DNA from: Paenibacillus sp. J23TS9
GTDB taxonomy: Bacteria; Bacillota; Bacilli; Paenibacillales; Paenibacillaceae
Length of the DNA: 64,000 bases
Direction of reading: 5' to 3'
Assembly (NCBI RefSeq): GCF_018403225.1
Contig: NZ_BOSG01000006.1
Location: forward strand, 124,001 to 188,000
A program made the position numbers and the translations under genes. The notes beneath the pieces were generated by a model that had not been told where the DNA came from, did not search any database, and saw only the letters and a program-made list of their open reading frames with translations. Shown here one piece after another: positions 37,009 through 45,853 of the stretch (position 1 is the stretch's first letter; every line of letters starts with the position of its first letter).

Positions 37009-37079
37009 GAAAGACCCTCCCTAATCAAATAGATAATCTATGTTAAAAGCCTGTATCGGCCCGTAACCCAAGCAGGTGT

Positions 37080-37976
37080 CTATTCCTTGACTGCACCGGT
37101 CATAATCCCGTGCACGAAGTATTTTTGGATGTAAGGGAACAGAAAAATGATCGGTCCAATCGTGATCACCGTAATGGCCATCTTCACCGTTTCTGCAGGT
37201 AACGTGATGTTGCCTGAAGCCCCCGATGGAATACGTCCGGAGCTAATGGCATTTACATTGGATAGGATGTTGTAGAGGTAATATTGCAGCGGAAATAAAT
37301 TACGTTCATTAATAAAGATCAGCGCATTCCACCAATCATTCCAATATTGCAATGCATACATTAAACCCACCGTAAGCAATGCGGTCTTGCTTAATGGAAG
37401 CGCTACCTTAATATAGATCGTAAAATAGTTGGCTCCATCCATCTCGGCAGCTTCATATAAAGAAGGGGATATGCTAGCAAAATACGTACGCAGCAGAAAC
37501 ATATTCCACACGCTAAATATAGAAGGAAGGATTAAGGCCAGGATACTGTTCTTCAGTCCATAATAATTGACGCTGACCATATACCATGGAATCAAACCGG
37601 CCGAGAAGATAATCGTAAAATTGCTAATAAAGGCGAGTACGTTCCGGTATCTCAGCTTTTTTATGGATAGAGAAAAGGCAATCATGCTTGTAATCAGCAA
37701 AGCACCTGCCGTACCCACAACGGTTACAAAAATGGTCACGCCGTAGGATTTCAGTATTTTCATTCCGCTATTCACAAAGATATATTTATAGGTATCCAAG
37801 CTGGGACTCCTGGGGAAAATCGCATACCCGCTTTTGGCAATGGCATGTTCTGAAGAAAAGGATACGCTTAAGGTTAAAATCAGAGGATACAGACAAATGA
37901 GTGCGAATAAGCCGATGAAACCATAAGCTATGCCTATCACCAATTTATCGCCTAGCAATCTATTCTTTTCCATCAT
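37080..37976 (-). CDS. Carbohydrate ABC permease, LplC/YtcP-like
   Basis: 298 residues, six TM helices. EAA loop: YEAAEMDGANYFTIYIKVALPLSKTALL; C-terminus QKYFVHGIMTGAVKE as in the LplC group. Its ATG shares one base with the stop of the upstream permease (TAATG), indicating coupled translation. Confidence 0.92.
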   Translation of the reverse strand: MMEKNRLLGDKLVIGIAYGFIGLFALICLYPLILTLSVSFSSEHAIAKSGYAIFPRSPSLDTYKYIFVNSGMKILKSYGVTIFVTVVGTAGALLITSMIAFSLSIKKLRYRNVLAFISNFTIIFSAGLIPWYMVSVNYYGLKNSILALILPSIFSVWNMFLLRTYFASISPSLYEAAEMDGANYFTIYIKVALPLSKTALLTVGLMYALQYWNDWWNALIFINERNLFPLQYYLYNILSNVNAISSGRIPSGASGNITLPAETVKMAITVITIGPIIFLFPYIQKYFVHGIMTGAVKE

Positions 37977-38902
37977 TAAAATAGACCCTCTCCGTCATTT
38001 ATTTTCTTAGCAGATTGGTTTGCAGCCGTAATCAGTATTAATCCCATCAAAGACTGGAATAGTCCGATTGCCGTAGCATAAGAAAATCCGAGCGTGCGCA
38101 TAGACTGATAGACATAAGTATCAATGACTGTTACCTCATCCACTAAAACCGGGTTGTTGCCGACAATGCCATAGATCATGCCAAAGTCGCCATAGAATAT
38201 CCGTCCGATGCTCAGCAAGCTTAAGACGATGATCGTCGGTTTCAGCATGGGTACGGTTAAGAAAAGAATGCGCTGCAATTTGTTGGCTCCATCGACTTTA
38301 GCGGCTTCAAACAAGCTGTCATCAAAGTTAGCCATCGTGGCCATATAAATAATGGAGCTGTACCCGCTCCACTTCCAGACACTCGCCAGGATAATGATCC
38401 ACTTCCAATACTTCGGCTCCGAGTACCAGCTGATCGGATCTGCGCCAAAGAACTTCAGCATTTGATTGGCAATACCCACATCCGTGGAGAAGATTCCGTA
38501 CAGGATCGCTCCAACGACGACCCACGAGATAAAATAGGGAAAAAACATCATGCTTTGAGCGATCTTCCTGTAGGTTTTATGCCGGATCTCATTGATCAGA
38601 ATAGCAATACTGACTGGAACAACAATACCTAATATAAGGCTGAAAAAGTTAATATATAGCGTGTTATAAGTAACCTTCCATCCCATGCTGTTAGCTGAGA
38701 AAAAGTATTTAAAATTATCCAGACCCACAAATTCACTGCCAAAGATTCCATCAACCACATTAAAATCGGTAAATGCCATCCATATGCCTGCAAAAGGGAT
38801 ATAGGAGAACATGATCAGAACAATCAGCGCAGGCACGCACATGAGATACAAGATTCTGTTTTTCTTTATTTCATATAGAAACCCCTTACCAACGGAATGC
38901 AT
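37976..38902 (-). CDS. Carbohydrate ABC permease, LplB-like
   Basis: 308 residues, six TM helices. EAA loop: FEAAKVDGANKLQRILFLTVPMLKP. The N-terminal YEIKKNRILYLMCVPALIVLIMFSYIPFAGIWMAF is typical. It starts 32 bp after the Gfo/Idh stop and works with the LplC-like partner. Confidence 0.92.
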   Translation of the reverse strand: MHSVGKGFLYEIKKNRILYLMCVPALIVLIMFSYIPFAGIWMAFTDFNVVDGIFGSEFVGLDNFKYFFSANSMGWKVTYNTLYINFFSLILGIVVPVSIAILINEIRHKTYRKIAQSMMFFPYFISWVVVGAILYGIFSTDVGIANQMLKFFGADPISWYSEPKYWKWIIILASVWKWSGYSSIIYMATMANFDDSLFEAAKVDGANKLQRILFLTVPMLKPTIIVLSLLSIGRIFYGDFGMIYGIVGNNPVLVDEVTVIDTYVYQSMRTLGFSYATAIGLFQSLMGLILITAANQSAKKINDGEGLF

Positions 38903-38934
38903 TCCATCACGACCTTTGCATTGTGATTAAACGA

Positions 38935-40200
38935 TTATGCTGTAACGCTGTTTTGCAGCTGCTCCTTGAGATGATCCAGATCAATGACCGTACCGGTAAC
39001 TCTTGCCTCTTCGGCTGCATAAGCCATAAGGTGACTTTCGACAGACATGTCAATGGAGGATCTGCTCGTAAAATCAGCATTCTCCAAATTTCCCAGGAAG
39101 TCGATCATCAGTCCTGTATCGCCGCCATTATGCCCGCCGCCCATGGCTGCCGGCCGAATGATCGTTTGCTGACTGGCTTCAGCCATATTGGAGTTAAACC
39201 TTGTGACTTCAATGATATTCAAGAGATCATCCCCGCGAATTTCTCCATGCTCGCACATGATTTTGAGCGTGCGGTGCATTTTATTCGTAAACCCGCTTAA
39301 GTTAAACGTTGCCGTGACCCCGTTTTTAAACTCGATCAGGGTCACCTGATGATCGCATACATCATTGTCCATCCGATAAACGCAGCGTCCATAAGGACTC
39401 GTTTGGAGCGCCTGCAGCAGTCCCTCTTCCGTCTGATCCGCCGAAATGACCGTAGCCGGCCATTGCTCTCTTACAGGGAGATAGGCTTTTCTTGCATCAA
39501 ACCGGCAGTCCGCAGCCACCTTGCATTCCAGGCATCGCTCCGCGCTGCCAGCCGGCGCATTTTCCTCTTTAAAATAAGTCAGGTTGCCATAGGAGGAGAT
39601 CCGTTTAGCCCCGCTGTCCACCAGCCAGGCTAGAATATCCATGTCATGGCAGGACTTCTGCATCATGATCGGACTCGCCAGATCGCTTCTTCGCCAGTTG
39701 CCCCTCACAAAGGAATGGGCCATGTGAAAATTGCCGATGTTCTCGTTATGCTGAATGGTGATGACTTTGCCAAGCTCACGGCTTTCAATGATTTTCTTGA
39801 TCTCCGCGAAGAAATTCGTATACCGCAGTACATGACATACAATCACTTTGCGGCCTTTTTCGTTGGCTTTCTGCTGTATTCTCAGACATTCTTCGGGACT
39901 TGGCGAAATGGGTTTTTCGAGCAGAATGTCATAACCTAGATCAAGCGCTTTCATGGTTTGAGCATAATGGTCTCTATCCATAGAGGAAATAATAACGGCA
40001 TCGCAAATTTTCCCTAATCGGTAAAATTCATCTACGGATGCGAATTGTCTCTCCAAGGGAATCTGAAACTCATCTGCTGTCGCCCTTCTTCTGCCGTCAT
40101 CCGGTTCAACGACCGCAACCATTTCCGCACTTTGGTAGGCTTGCCTTGCGTAGATCATGCCTCTTTGTCCTGCACCGATTAATGCTAACTTCAAATTCAT
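38935..40200 (-). CDS. Gfo/Idh/MocA-family oxidoreductase, paralogue with cysteine cluster
   Basis: 421 residues. Rossmann motif LALIGAGQRGMIYARQA, lysine motif LLEKPISP, and the same substrate-domain signature as the 17842-19116 enzyme: HSFVRGNWRR, QKSCHDMDILAWLVDS and an AERCLECKVAADCRFDA insert (C-x2-C-x5-C). A C-terminal GGGHNGGDTG loop is also shared. It probably oxidises a sugar or sugar acid derived from the substrate of the adjacent importer. It lies 70 bp after the DUF4832-like gene. Confidence 0.9.
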   Translation of the reverse strand: MNLKLALIGAGQRGMIYARQAYQSAEMVAVVEPDDGRRRATADEFQIPLERQFASVDEFYRLGKICDAVIISSMDRDHYAQTMKALDLGYDILLEKPISPSPEECLRIQQKANEKGRKVIVCHVLRYTNFFAEIKKIIESRELGKVITIQHNENIGNFHMAHSFVRGNWRRSDLASPIMMQKSCHDMDILAWLVDSGAKRISSYGNLTYFKEENAPAGSAERCLECKVAADCRFDARKAYLPVREQWPATVISADQTEEGLLQALQTSPYGRCVYRMDNDVCDHQVTLIEFKNGVTATFNLSGFTNKMHRTLKIMCEHGEIRGDDLLNIIEVTRFNSNMAEASQQTIIRPAAMGGGHNGGDTGLMIDFLGNLENADFTSRSSIDMSVESHLMAYAAEEARVTGTVIDLDHLKEQLQNSVTA

Positions 40201-40270
40201 AACCTCCAGTGAACTTGTATTTGTTCTATATCAGTTGAAACCCATGATTCTACGGATGGAGGCAGTCTGT

Positions 40271-41356
40271 TTATTCCGGAAGCTTAGGGTCTTCCAATGG
40301 ATAATATCCTTCCGGATCATACGTATCCCATATATTCATAAGCGGATCTTCATCGGTAATTTCGACTTGTATCGTACCCGCCTCATAATATCCATCTTGT
40401 TGTTGATTCCGTATCTGAAGCGAGATATAGGACCGGTCTTCGAAAAAGAGTCCCAGACTGAGCGTATATGTTCCCGGTGGCATATCCTGCAATGGAATAA
40501 TTTCGTTGTGGACCAGGTCCCCGGTTAACCATGAATGCGTTTTTGCAATCAGCGGAAGTTTATAGGAAAAATCACCTTGCTTTAACTTCACCCACAATTG
40601 AAATTTCTCATATATTCTCGAGCTGCCCGTGTTTACGAACCAGAATCGCAGCGGGAGGCTTCCCCGGCTGGATACGGTTTCCGGATAAGTCAGTCTACGT
40701 AAAACAAGATCGTATCCAAGCCCTGCATTTATATTGGAGAGACTTGCATGCCAGCGGTATGCCTCGCGTCTGCAGTGAGGACCGCACGCGTCATCAGTCA
40801 CATGGAGGACAACAGGGTAACTCTTCCATACCTTCTGAAGATTGTTTCTGGCAAAAGCCTCACAGCATTCGATCCAACTCTCCTCGCTGCACTTCACCAG
40901 CAGCCCAAATCCACGGCTGCAGTTCCTTAAATGTTGAATCAGTCTATCATGCTGCAGATCAGCAAGCAGCGTCTGCGTTTCAAACGAATCGATGTAGGCA
41001 TTCCATTCTTCCTTACTGTCAGTCAACGTCGATATCACGACGGCTGCAAGGCGTCTGTCCGAGTCGATATAACTGCCGACCTTGCGGATCAAAGCCGCGA
41101 AACAATCCTCCGCGTCATCCTTAACCCATAGAGGCAGGTCCGGCGTCAGAACCAGAATAGGATTTCGGGCTGTATTCAGTGCTTCCTTGATCGATTCCAG
41201 CCTATATTCTCCGCGGGCCGACTCAAGTTCTTTCCACGAAAAGGCAGCATATTCGAACAGGCCGTGGTTGGTAACATGCTCCTTTGGGGATATTGGCTGC
41301 GGCCGGATTTTGTTCGTTTTATACTTCTCGTAGTTTTCAAGCGAATATCGGCTCAT
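40271..41356 (-). CDS. Shortened DUF4832-like protein, probably non-catalytic
   Basis: 361 residues. The C-terminal half (from about 215) parallels the full-length protein at 42653-44002: LPLRFWFVNTGSSRIYEKFQLWVKL, a LTGDLVHNEIIPL segment and an end GYYPLEDPKLPE against GYYPMGKLFVE. The N-terminal barrel part is reduced, and the GAWGEGG segment of the paralogue is replaced by VISTLTDSKEEWNAY, so a glutamate likely needed for catalysis has no clear match. It starts in the stop of the upstream gene (4-bp ATGA overlap). Confidence 0.6.
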   Translation of the reverse strand: MSRYSLENYEKYKTNKIRPQPISPKEHVTNHGLFEYAAFSWKELESARGEYRLESIKEALNTARNPILVLTPDLPLWVKDDAEDCFAALIRKVGSYIDSDRRLAAVVISTLTDSKEEWNAYIDSFETQTLLADLQHDRLIQHLRNCSRGFGLLVKCSEESWIECCEAFARNNLQKVWKSYPVVLHVTDDACGPHCRREAYRWHASLSNINAGLGYDLVLRRLTYPETVSSRGSLPLRFWFVNTGSSRIYEKFQLWVKLKQGDFSYKLPLIAKTHSWLTGDLVHNEIIPLQDMPPGTYTLSLGLFFEDRSYISLQIRNQQQDGYYEAGTIQVEITDEDPLMNIWDTYDPEGYYPLEDPKLPE

Positions 41357-42660
41357 CCGTTTACCTCCCTTAAATGGCTGTCAACGGTTCTGCGGAATTG
41401 CTCAATATCCGTGTCTGTTATATATGGCATGCTGCCAATCTGTTCGATTTCTTCCTTCAATACAATCATGCTTAATGTGTTAAACCGGGCTCCGGTCTGC
41501 ATATACGCCGCGGCTGCTTTTTGGAGCGAGGTTGTATACGCGCCCGGACCCGCGAGCGGATCTGCCTTCCGATCTCCAAAGAGTTCATACCGCAGCATTC
41601 CGTCTCCTTCCAGGGTCGGATAATTATAAAATTGCCGTTGAACGCGCACGATATTGCTTTTTTCGTTGTCGAGCAAGAGCGATAACCGGGTATCGTAAAG
41701 CCAGCTTGCGCTCCAGAAGCCTTTGATGGGCAGCTCCGGAAAATATTCGCCATAGAATTCAATGGCCATGGACATTGAATTCTTCAGCCTGTCCGGCGTA
41801 TATCCGGGCCCGGCTGGAATATGAAGCGCCAACAGCATATCCCCTTCCTGAAGTACCGGTTCCCATTCCTTCTTCAAGATCGTCGTCTTGTCTCTTTCAA
41901 CGAACCCCATGGGATTTATCCGGTTGGCTATGATACATTCACCATTCTCCAGCCATTGGGAAGTGAAGCATCCTTGCGGGTCATAAACATCATTGATTCC
42001 GCTGCGTTGTCCATCGCTGCGGAATTCTTCTCCCGCGTGCCGAAGGGCAATAACCTCCTGCGTGCTCACATGACGGAACATCGTGAATGGATCCCCAAAC
42101 CGGTATGGAATAAAATAAAACCGGTCTAACAGAAAGATGGAGCAAGTATAAAAATTCATCACCCACGGGAAATCATCAACCTTGGAATCGCCGTGCAGCA
42201 CCAATTTTTCCAACTGATGCTTCAAGGGCTGGTGAGGGATCTGTTCATAGTACGCTTCGGGTACGGAACGTTTCTGCAGCATTTCCATGGAAGGGACAAC
42301 ACAGGCTAGCAGCAAAAGAAATGAATATAAGTCTCCATCCTGGTTCATACATCCCGGGGTCATATGGGTATAGTGGGTCTCATCACAGCGGTTGCGCGCA
42401 GAGCACAACACTTCCACCAAAAATTTAGTGAAGTGAAATAATACGTCATCCGTTTCTATAGCCTCTATCCCGCGAATGAGCCGTTGCCGGGTATGTTCCG
42501 GAAGTTCATATTGCTCAAAGAGTTCAGACAAGAAATCGCGTGGAATGAGATGGGGCTTGTTATTCGGGTTATACTGGTTGTATTTGTCTTCTAATCCTTC
42601 AGGCAGGTAATCAAAATTGCAGAAGCTTATACACTCGTTAAAGCTTAATCGCCTATCCAT
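41353..42660 (-). CDS. Acyltransferase-domain (NAT_N/GNAT_C-like) protein
   Basis: 435 residues from the ATG at 42660 (GGGAGGAAG upstream; the longer TTG start at 42681 is unlikely). The N-terminal half is helical with FLSELFEQYELPEHTRQRL. The C-terminal half has HIPAGPGYTPDRLKNSMSMA, YFPELPIKGFWSASWLYDTRLSLLL and SNIVRVQRQFYNYP, which match the GNAT-like C-terminal domain pattern found with NAT_N in polysaccharide clusters. This assignment is from memory of the motif. Overlaps the DUF4832 gene stop by 8 bp. Confidence 0.6.
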   Translation of the reverse strand: MDRRLSFNECISFCNFDYLPEGLEDKYNQYNPNNKPHLIPRDFLSELFEQYELPEHTRQRLIRGIEAIETDDVLFHFTKFLVEVLCSARNRCDETHYTHMTPGCMNQDGDLYSFLLLLACVVPSMEMLQKRSVPEAYYEQIPHQPLKHQLEKLVLHGDSKVDDFPWVMNFYTCSIFLLDRFYFIPYRFGDPFTMFRHVSTQEVIALRHAGEEFRSDGQRSGINDVYDPQGCFTSQWLENGECIIANRINPMGFVERDKTTILKKEWEPVLQEGDMLLALHIPAGPGYTPDRLKNSMSMAIEFYGEYFPELPIKGFWSASWLYDTRLSLLLDNEKSNIVRVQRQFYNYPTLEGDGMLRYELFGDRKADPLAGPGAYTTSLQKAAAAYMQTGARFNTLSMIVLKEEIEQIGSMPYITDTDIEQFRRTVDSHLREVNG

Positions 42661-44002
42661 TCCCTTCTTCCTCCCGTTCAACGAAAAGCTTACCCATCGG
42701 GTAGTAGCCTTGCGTATATCCCTCGATCGCCAGCCGGATATTTCCGATTTCTTTCACGCCGGTTTCGATGCCAATCTCCAAACGATACTCTCCTTCGGAC
42801 ATTCCGCCTGGCAGAGAGAAGCTTTCTTCCCATGCGATATCTTCGTCCGGCAGCCATCCCCTAATGTCTTCTCCGCTATGCAGCGTATAGGTTTGATCCT
42901 GGCCAACAAGCCTCACCACAAGCGGATAACGGTTATACATCGGAGCAACGCCAACATTAGCCCATAACGCATGAATTTCCAGCTCTCCCCCCGCCTTCAC
43001 TACGGAGTCATACATAAATTTTCTGATTTCAAAGCGGTATCCCATCTTGTTAAGCCATGCCTTGATATTCTCTTTCCACGGCTCCGGAACTACCGCTGCC
43101 TTGTTGTTAAAGGAAGAGATATGCCATTTCAGCGTTTCTTGAATGATATAATCGATATCCCAGCCCTGCAGATACCAGTCATTCATGTGCCAGCATGCTT
43201 CAAATAGAATCGGAGCCTTCTCCCAAGCATCGCCCATGTTAAAATTCTGAATATTCTGGGGATAGAAATCCGTCATATGCGACCACTCTTGACCATGGAA
43301 GCCTCCCATATCGCCCAAGCAATCGACACGAAAGCCTACTTTGGCTTTGCGGTCTTTCATGATCTTGATCGACTGCGAGTCATGCAGCAGTGCCTGAAGA
43401 GGCGTTATTTTAAATCCGTCGAAGTAGGCATCCGTAATCTGCCGAATGGCCTCCGGCTCTAAAAACTCGGTTCCCCCGCCTTCTCCCCAGGCTCCCACAA
43501 TCGTCAAATCTACCGAACTGATGACCGGATGCCCGTCAAACCGCGCGGCAAATGCCTTGATCAAGTTAGACCAATACAACACGTATGGCGTTTCTTTCGG
43601 GTCTACTCTCCAGAATGGAAAGTCGGGCTCCTCCGGATGTTCCGCCCGGAACCATGCCGGTATATCGTCCTCTTCGCTTAACGCGTATGGCGAACAACGA
43701 ACCACGGCCGTACAGCCAATCGATTGTGCGTAGTCCAGCTTTTCCTCCAGCGCTTCCCAGTTGTATACGCCTTTGACCGTTTCCAAGTCCCGCCAGCGCA
43801 CGCTGCAGAAATACACTTTGCTGTCAGGATGATTGTAGGTTCTGCTGTCTTCCGCGAACTTATATTTCTTCTGTTCTTCCCCCCGATTGTCGAAAATACG
43901 GTCCGGGTTGCCCATTAACCCCGGTGCCGCTGTAAAACCAATGCCCGGGTTGCTTAGGATGTCATCTATCACAATCGGGTAAACCGTTACTGCTTTGTTC
44001 AC
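42653..44002 (-). CDS. DUF4832 family protein, glycosidase-like barrel
   Basis: 449 residues, no signal peptide. The N-terminal part looks like a GH TIM barrel: PGIGFTAAPGLMG, VYFCSVRWRDLETVKGVYNWEALEEKLDYA (GH42/GH5-like strand-helix pattern), VVRCSPYA, SSVDLTIVGAWGEGGGTEFL with candidate acid Glu, and VGFRVDCLGDMGGFHG. The C-terminal beta-sandwich (DUF4832) carries LEIHALWANVGVAPMYNRYPLVV. Members are often annotated near GH and importer genes, but the activity is unproven. First gene of the operon, divergent from LacI. Confidence 0.7.
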   Translation of the reverse strand: MNKAVTVYPIVIDDILSNPGIGFTAAPGLMGNPDRIFDNRGEEQKKYKFAEDSRTYNHPDSKVYFCSVRWRDLETVKGVYNWEALEEKLDYAQSIGCTAVVRCSPYALSEEDDIPAWFRAEHPEEPDFPFWRVDPKETPYVLYWSNLIKAFAARFDGHPVISSVDLTIVGAWGEGGGTEFLEPEAIRQITDAYFDGFKITPLQALLHDSQSIKIMKDRKAKVGFRVDCLGDMGGFHGQEWSHMTDFYPQNIQNFNMGDAWEKAPILFEACWHMNDWYLQGWDIDYIIQETLKWHISSFNNKAAVVPEPWKENIKAWLNKMGYRFEIRKFMYDSVVKAGGELEIHALWANVGVAPMYNRYPLVVRLVGQDQTYTLHSGEDIRGWLPDEDIAWEESFSLPGGMSEGEYRLEIGIETGVKEIGNIRLAIEGYTQGYYPMGKLFVEREEEGNG

Positions 44003-44044
44003 GCCTTATCAGCTCCCTGCTATGTACGATTCAGAGCTTTCATT

Positions 44045-44079
44045 TTGTTACGTAATTGTTACGTTATTTATTGCGCAAT
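44045..44079. promoter_or_regulatory. Direct repeats and palindromes in the LacI/DUF4832 divergent region
   Basis: In the 475-bp gap between the DUF4832 and LacI genes, an 11-bp tandem repeat TTGTTACGTAA/TTGTTACGTTA (44045-44066) lies about 45 bp upstream of the DUF4832 start. Next to it is the perfect palindrome ATTGCGCAAT (44070-44079), with the CG centre usual for LacI-type operators. The rest of the gap is AT-rich with no gene. Confidence 0.45.
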
Positions 44080-44477
44080 TCCTTATTTTGTTTAGTGATT
44101 TCATGTTATATCATCCGTACATAATCTTGCAATATAAAATTTAAAAATTATTAAATTCCTAGTTACAAAACACGTAATAGTCATGTTATTATTGATTTTA
44201 ATTACAAATAAAAATAAACTGTAAGTACGTAACGATGTCACGCAACAAATTAACGCAACATAAGTACCGACAGGTCCATCATTGTTTACCATGTAACATT
44301 CCTATACACTCTAAATGGTGATCATTTGAATCCATTTCATCATGCCATCATTTGCTTCAATCAAGATGATATATAGATCAAGACGATTGTATTTGTCTGT
44401 ATACTGGTTCATTTTCGCATGATTAGTCCATTAAGAAATGGATTAATTAGTAACTTAAAAGGAGAATGTGTTTATCC

Positions 44478-45500
44478 ATGAGTACGATTCGGGATGTTGC
44501 TAAACTAGCCCAAGTATCCACTGCCACCGTATCCAGAGTTTTAAACAATGATACGAAATATAAAATCACGGACGAAACGCGGGAAAGAGTCTGGCAAGCT
44601 GTTACGCAGCTTAACTATAAAATCAGTGCAAGCCCCAAGCGAAAAGTTTTGACGAGTGATCATTCCGAGAACAAAACGCATACAAAAATCGGGTGCGTAT
44701 TAAGCGTTACAAAAGATAAATACAACGATCCTTATTTCATGTCGATCTTAACCGGCGTGGAAGAGCGATTGCTCAGTGCCGGGTATGACATTGCCTTTAT
44801 TCGGACCGGCATTGAACTGAATGACAGCAAAATCTTATTTCATACCTTCAGCGAACCGATTACCGGTCTGATCCTTATGGAATCTTTGAACAACGAAACC
44901 TATGAGTACATACGCAAGCAGGTACCGTATATCGTGGGGATTGATACAGAACGCGAGGATATCGATAATGTGGGCTATGATCATTACAATGTTGCTACGA
45001 TGGCCGTAAACCACCTCATTGAAAAAGGACATACTCAGGTTGGATATATCGGGGGAGGCGGATTAAAGGGCAACTTGAAAGACAGTCGCCGCTATCGTGG
45101 CTACTTTGCCACCATGCATGCTGCCGGATTGTCCGTAAATCCCGATTGGGTTATCGATTGTATGTGGGATGAAATGGTCTGTATCGAACAGATCAATCAC
45201 TTATGCAAGACCAAGAACTTACCGACCGCCTTCTTCGTCGGAAGCGATCTAATGGCCATGGCTGCCCTCAATGGCTTGTATAACAACGGCGTCTCCGTTC
45301 CTCATGAAGTGGCTGTTATAGGTCTGTCCAATATTGAGGTATCTAAGTATTCCAATCCTCCCCTGTCTACGATCGATGTGCCAACCAAAGAAATCGGCAT
45401 GGTCGCCGTCGATAACTTAATCGATCGAATGAATGGAAACCAGCTGCTGCCTAAGAAGGTTATTTTGCCTACCCGCTTGATCTTACGAAGTTCAACGTAG
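44478..45500 (+). CDS. LacI-family transcriptional regulator
   Basis: 340 residues starting at the ATG at 44478 (STIRDVAKLAQVSTATVSRVL, the LacI HTH and hinge), although AAGGAG is 13 bp upstream; the in-frame ATG at 44466 is only one base beyond the AAGGAG. The effector domain (about 60-340) has the periplasmic-binding-protein fold (YFMSILTGVEERLLSAGYDIAF, VGYIGGGG, AFFVGSDLMAMAALNGL). Divergent from and likely controlling the DUF4832/importer operon. Confidence 0.92.
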   Translation: MSTIRDVAKLAQVSTATVSRVLNNDTKYKITDETRERVWQAVTQLNYKISASPKRKVLTSDHSENKTHTKIGCVLSVTKDKYNDPYFMSILTGVEERLLSAGYDIAFIRTGIELNDSKILFHTFSEPITGLILMESLNNETYEYIRKQVPYIVGIDTEREDIDNVGYDHYNVATMAVNHLIEKGHTQVGYIGGGGLKGNLKDSRRYRGYFATMHAAGLSVNPDWVIDCMWDEMVCIEQINHLCKTKNLPTAFFVGSDLMAMAALNGLYNNGVSVPHEVAVIGLSNIEVSKYSNPPLSTIDVPTKEIGMVAVDNLIDRMNGNQLLPKKVILPTRLILRSST

Positions 45501-45551
45501 TGGGTACCGCGAAGACTTAAATGAGCAGATTGAATATCCCGATGCAAATGA

Positions 45552-45580
45552 AGCACCAGACACGGACATGGTGCTCTTTA
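45552..45580 (+). terminator. Terminator after the LacI gene
   Basis: AGCACCA and TGGTGCT (10-base loop) followed by CTTT; a short T-run. Confidence 0.65.
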
Positions 45581-45599
45581 GCATGGCGAATGCCAGACT

Positions 45600-45773
45600 T
45601 TAACTCCATTTCTTTATGACCTTCTCCACCCGTTTTCGTTTTGTGTCCTTTTCAATATCGTCGAGCCGTGAGAGCAATGTCTCTATGAAACCCGCTTTGT
45701 TCGAATCGTTAACGATAGATATGGCAGAACACAGCCAGATTCCTAGACTGCCGAAATTAAAGAAATAACCCAT
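45600..45773 (-). other. Short open frame, possible gene fragment
   Basis: 57 codons in the frame IWLCSAISIVNDSNKAGF ... RKRVEKVIKKWS, with one hydrophobic stretch and a basic end. It has no RBS and begins directly behind the terminator hairpin of the propeller gene. It may be the remaining end of a decayed gene or chance. Confidence 0.25.
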
Positions 45774-45778
45774 GGCAC

Positions 45779-45816
45779 AAAAAGGGATGCCCGCAAATGC
45801 GGGCATCCCTTTTTTC
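45779..45816 (-). terminator. Terminator of the AraC-linked importer operon
   Basis: AAAAAGGGATGCCCGC-AAAT-GCGGGCATCCCTTTTT, a perfect 16-bp stem with a T-run on both sides. Confidence 0.92.
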
Positions 45817-45853
45817 AAGCATGATCCTGTTATTTGAACCCCGTCGCCCTTTT

